The position numbers and the translations under genes were made by a program. Below are positions 62,601 to 64,000 of a stretch of 64,000 bases of DNA, piece after piece. The notes below the pieces were generated by a model, which worked only from the letters and a program-made list of their open reading frames with translations, did no database searches and was not told the origin of the DNA. Numbering within the stretch: position 1 is the first letter of the stretch; each line of letters opens with the position of its first letter. Source of the stretch: Microcoleus sp036705565 (GTDB lineage: Bacteria > Cyanobacteriota > Cyanobacteriia > Cyanobacteriales > Microcoleaceae); assembly GCA_036705565.1 (NCBI GenBank), contig JAUBUY010000034.1, one strand, 5' to 3'.

Positions 62601-63904
62601 AGTTAGTCGAGCAAGGTACTGACCCTAATCAAGCGCAAATTCAGGTAAAAGCTGCACTGGGAGTGTCGTCAGGAATTGACTTGACTAGCTACGACCCGCT
62701 AGAGGCAATTACTCAAAACGACCCGAACGGTTTGGCGGTTTATGCAGCACACTCTCAGGTACAAAATACCATTGTTTTAGTCACCGATTTAATTAGCGGT
62801 GCTTCAAATACCGCGAAAAATGAGATTGCCTCTAGCGTAATTTCCGCCGTTGCCAATCAAATTCAATCTGGCACTCTCGATTTAAGCAATTCCACACAAT
62901 TGCAAGCGATTATTCAGTCGGCGACGAGTCAACTGCAAGCACCGCAACTCTCTAGTATTGCTTCGGATGCTGCCCAAATTATTGCAGAGGGAAATCAGCG
63001 AATAGGTGCGATCGCCTCCAGTAATTCCTCGCCCTCAGATGCCGCGACAGAAATCGCCCGCATACAAAAAGTCGCACAAGGAGAAGTAGCCCAAGATTTA
63101 CTGCAAGTTGCAGCCGGAAATAAGACGATTCAGTCGGCGATTTCCGAAAATACTGGTGCATCTCTAAATACCAAAATTCAGTCGGCGACAGCTAACAATC
63201 CAACAGTCCGCAATACTTTAGATACTGATGACTCCAGTACACCATCTACACCCGAAGAACCATTCCCAGAAAGCGGTATTGAATTCGTTAAAGATGGGGA
63301 AAATACTACCGAAAGCACAGATGGCGATGATACCATTATGGGAAGTGCTAGCGATGATATATTGCGCGGTAGAAAAGGAAATGACTTGCTGTTTAGCCTT
63401 GATGGCAATGATTGGATGAATGGCAATCAAGGCAACGACGTAACAGATGGTGGAATTGGGGACGATACGCTTTACGGCGGAAAGGGTTTTGATACTTTGA
63501 CTGGTGGTGCCGGCAATGACTTCCTTTCTGGCAATCGAGGTGAAGATATCCTAATTGGTGAAAAGGGCGACGATACCCTCTACGGCGGTCAAGGCAATGA
63601 TATTCTGCTAGGAGGTCAGGGTAACGATTTCCTCAGTGGCGATTTGGGCGATGATACCTTAGTAGGGGATGTAGGGAGCGATCGCTTCTTATTATCTACC
63701 AATTCGGGTATTGATACTGTTGCTGACTTTGAAGTCGGTCAAGACTTGTTAGTATTGGGTAACGGGCTGACTTTCTCGCAATTGGCCATTGTCCAAGATA
63801 GCGATGCAACATTAATCCGGTTTGCACAAACAGGGGAGATTTTGGCTTCTCTGGCCGGAGTTTCTGCTAGCAGTATTAGTGCCGTTAATTTCGCATTGAT
63901 TTGA
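56609..63904 (+). CDS. Giant surface/secreted protein: DUF4347, FG-GAP repeats, Calx-beta, Pro-Thr tract, RTX
   Basis: 2431 residues. 1-190: DUF4347 (VVVLDGNKDAIDQITQIL, HIVSHGAPGSLQLGN, ILIYGCNVAS), broken by a repeat-encoded insert at about 120-162. About 234-587: FG-GAP/VCBS units (DVGDFNGDGIKDLAV, DLNGDSKQDLVI). About 587-705 and 911-1031: Calx-beta domains. About 707-907: a module I do not recognise. 1032-1214: Pro/Thr low-complexity tract. 1215-1890: long domain, helical-beta mix, with an EF-hand-like DKNGDGKVSV. About 1900-2010: Ca-binding loops (DADFNGVQDDNE, DKNNSGDLEPDE). 2231-2431: RTX repeats and the same end as the small RTX gene. No Sec signal is visible; type I export is likely. 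Probably a calcium-dependent adhesin or matrix protein. Confidence 0.9.
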   Translation: MPILNNQVSPSAIAFIDTQVENYQSLVAGVKPGTEVVVLDGNKDAIDQITQILALRTNIDSIHIVSHGAPGSLQLGNGCLSADNVETYSEKLQQWRSALNLGADILIYGCNVASASGAYPKVRQGMNSQAQSSSRLKPTGNKAAIESLSEDFRYETGVETNGGIGEQARDLDIDGFAFIQRIAQLTNTNVAASQNLTGSVAKGGDWELEVRTGSIETPLVFEAEVLAGYEYVLNSFGAASNFPVGSDPVFVDVGDFNGDGIKDLAVTNSGASTSLNGTGTSILLGNGTGSFGAATLLPQGRNALAVAKFNTDVYDDLVVDNGNGSVSMFFGSSSGLGSPVNVSLNPTSNANYIAASDFNDDGRQDLAVATNRATGVPSTNGVVSILLQNIDGTFGTPQNFLVGQLPQSIAVDDFGYGTNDLAVTSYNTGSNSVSILMANGTGSFRDAANFTVGSRPYSMAVGNFNSDSFPDLAVANIDSNSISILLGRGIGAFTTTEIPVGSSPTFVTTADLNGDSKQDLVIAKNGLNKVSALLGNGDGTFTQTADLDAGSGPTAVSAKDLNGDGWPDLAVTNLGSDNVSVLLNTPNTVNFGAATYSDTEGATDTVVNIPVTLSGGTPLGDVVVPIVIDPSSSATQNSDYTFSPTSIIFPAGATGDALTQNVAFTIKPDNIVENAETAILNLGTITGGIAGTTKQTTLTIAANDQPSSLSSYQIDLKTGTITGGANQFISIVNTPTDSNADSWLEAVAKINFDGKIKKAKFIVEYDKTPSGWTVNIGDSASNGGYGGDGSTQSRDAEMQIVNANMSVNGNDYNTPPGGFLTPGNVPNLVTNGSRVEFEVSNEQLGWDNKSGLKNSLNSPYLYALNGQPDDGGPVNSEIYAGFNRVISGPGDRIGSGASKVTILLNPIDYAISAGVATVTEGNEGKTAATFTVTRSGSTELASTVDYAIAGTATNVSDYNNIGGTSGATAATGTINFAAGETSKTITLDVLGDAAIEANETLEVTLSKPSVLDSTPTITTATATTTITNDDVAPPTPTPTPTPTPTPVTPTPTPTPTPTPTPVTPTPTPTTDTPTPTPTTDTPTPTPVTPTPTPTPVTPTPTPTTGTPTPTPTTDTPTPTPTTGTPTPTPTTGTPTPTPTTGTPTPTPTTDTPTPTPTTDTPTPTPTTDTPTPTPTTDTPTPTPTTDTPTPTPTTDTPTPTTGTPTPTPTPPTPVDTIDTQKNWCGVEAGLDKLEKILDDQLQAVNLPIVGPLKDISPDFIGNFKTKLVDTIKNHGNQSLSQLESSLRTALGSTFNVALTGTSSANESTLLITLGKQYQFPDLNLSKNLGVPALSLDVDGKAKSKYNFNLSLGVGVSKDFGCYIDTEKTKLTANIDLSLNDQFKAKGNLGFFQVDLANDTNNPTKVDANLEVKLNDLDNLAGPNDGSRLTLPELQGNYQFKDLFNANLTSNANLGLTAKTSINGNAAFPSYNFDLAVNWPILNYANGQLTGPQKPTVAFNNMQLDLGTFVNNFAKPVIGKISDVIKPFRPVINFLNADTKLLSKLGLAGQFDKNGDGKVSVLELAAKISGRDIDTRFLDAVAKVDKVVDLANQIANSPDKIDLGSYTLGNVDVVDNSANLQNASPIPTTAVQQTANQQINSKTSGKVKEFLNALKDIDGFDIPLLTKPETAIQLLIGKPDVPILSYQMPKLGFDFNIEKKFPIWGPIKGLLEGKFSASAHLGFGYDTYGLSEWKNSNFAAGSADKLLDGFYVSDRENADGTGRDVDELRLDASIAVGAGIDVGIAEGYVKGGIQGKVGIDLIDIGEFQPKQGGDGKIRTSEITSRISKPSELFDVTGQVNAFLGAQVKSISVKFCDKSFKVFGKRFSISYPCGLDYKTVYDNNFATFELAKFSLGPSSSTRGRAINGYMAGATVFFDADFNGVQDDNEPFSITNADGSFDLDVSLDQFDKNNSGDLEPDEGKIVLIDGINTSTYLPQQTPLFATPDATVVTPLTTLLTELVEQGTDPNQAQIQVKAALGVSSGIDLTSYDPLEAITQNDPNGLAVYAAHSQVQNTIVLVTDLISGASNTAKNEIASSVISAVANQIQSGTLDLSNSTQLQAIIQSATSQLQAPQLSSIASDAAQIIAEGNQRIGAIASSNSSPSDAATEIARIQKVAQGEVAQDLLQVAAGNKTIQSAISENTGASLNTKIQSATANNPTVRNTLDTDDSSTPSTPEEPFPESGIEFVKDGENTTESTDGDDTIMGSASDDILRGRKGNDLLFSLDGNDWMNGNQGNDVTDGGIGDDTLYGGKGFDTLTGGAGNDFLSGNRGEDILIGEKGDDTLYGGQGNDILLGGQGNDFLSGDLGDDTLVGDVGSDRFLLSTNSGIDTVADFEVGQDLLVLGNGLTFSQLAIVQDSDATLIRFAQTGEILASLAGVSASSISAVNFALI
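56971..57095. repeat. AGTCCG family palindromic repeat inside the DUF4347 coding sequence
   Basis: Begins AGTCCGCCAGGGAATGAATT exactly as at 7827, continues through GTCGGTTGAAACCGAC and GAGTCCCTGAGCGAGGACTT to GAGACGGGGGTTGAAACG. It is translated in frame as KVRQGMNSQAQSSS and on to YETGVETNGGIG. It separates GCNVASASG from the expected continuation FIQRIAQLTNTNVAASQNL. Confidence 0.9.
59703..60250. repeat. Pro-Thr codon repeat tract in the giant gene
   Basis: About 180 codons of PTPTPT, PVTPTPT and PTTDTPTPTPTTGTP units, as ACNCCN-rich DNA. It also opens long false frames on the minus strand. It is a flexible spacer between the Calx-beta domain and the C-terminal half, and likely to vary in length by slippage. 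Confidence 0.95.
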
Positions 63905-63925
63905 GAAAGATGTGGGTTTAAGCAC

Positions 63926-64000
63926 TTAGGAATGAGAATTAAATAACTTCCACTCTTGAAAGTGGGATGGGCGTCCCGCCCGTCATGAGTGGACGGGCGG
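63926..64000. mobile_element. MITE-like element, copy 3, cut by the window end
   Basis: Left end TTAGGAATGAGAATTAAATA and core GGGATGGGCGTCCCGCCCGT, with the same loop TCATGAGTGG as copy 2. It begins 22 bases after the stop codon of the giant gene. Confidence 0.8.

Overview
The window looks like a chromosomal piece of a filamentous, non-heterocystous cyanobacterium of the Microcoleus/Oscillatoria/Phormidium kind. I infer this from the many HIP1-type GCGATCGC octamers, cyanobacterial families (DUF1815, DUF4079, a PatA-like PATAN regulator, an HstK-type Ser/Thr and His multikinase, a GGCC-type orphan methylase), PilMNOQ genes of the cyanobacterial type, and a dense load of small dispersed palindromic repeats. 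No species can be proved from the sequence alone.

Layout. 0-5.4 kb: a 5'-truncated Uma2 gene, a family 2 glycosyltransferase, a PatA-like regulator, yidD, truB and a small RTX protein. 5.4-17 kb: a complete guanidine-nitrogen locus. It holds allophanate hydrolase on the minus strand and, divergently, a guanidine-I (ykkC) riboswitch followed by an ABC importer (lipoprotein, permease, ATPase), two DUF1989 proteins (carboxyguanidine deiminase subunits) and a biotin-dependent urea/guanidine carboxylase. 17-25.8 kb: an IS66-like transposase remnant, radC, DUF1815, DUF4079, comEC, tRNA-Ser(CGA), and a TnpB-only IS605-type element with a structured segment upstream. 25.8-31.3 kb: one 1822-residue multikinase. 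32-37 kb: a flavoprotein behind a Fur box, a reductase-like protein without redox cysteines, a CobD-like aminotransferase and HU. 37.8-44 kb: type IV pilus genes pilM, pilN, pilO, pilQ. 44-53 kb: a solute-binding lipoprotein, a PIN toxin with an unusual antitoxin between direct repeats, a second Uma2 gene, folC, a HaeIII-like C5-methylase, a family 1 glycosyltransferase and rsmI. 53-64 kb: a PfkB kinase, a JmjC/cupin protein, a CysQ-like phosphatase and a 2431-residue DUF4347/FG-GAP/Calx-beta/RTX protein.

How genes work together. The clearest system is guanidine use. The riboswitch senses free guanidine; the carboxylase makes carboxyguanidine; the DUF1989 pair deiminates it to allophanate; allophanate hydrolase releases ammonia and CO2. 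The ABC importer is probably the uptake arm. The second clear unit is the type IV pilus alignment complex plus secretin; ComEC, elsewhere in the window, would be the inner-membrane DNA channel of a pilus-assisted competence pathway.

The most unusual layer is the repeat population. At least six families of small repeats sit between genes. Members of three families also lie in frame inside genes (cobD-like, comEC, the DUF4347 giant), where they add peptide segments to proteins that remain open. The guanidine operon itself carries a three-copy 84-bp tandem array just before the carboxylase gene.
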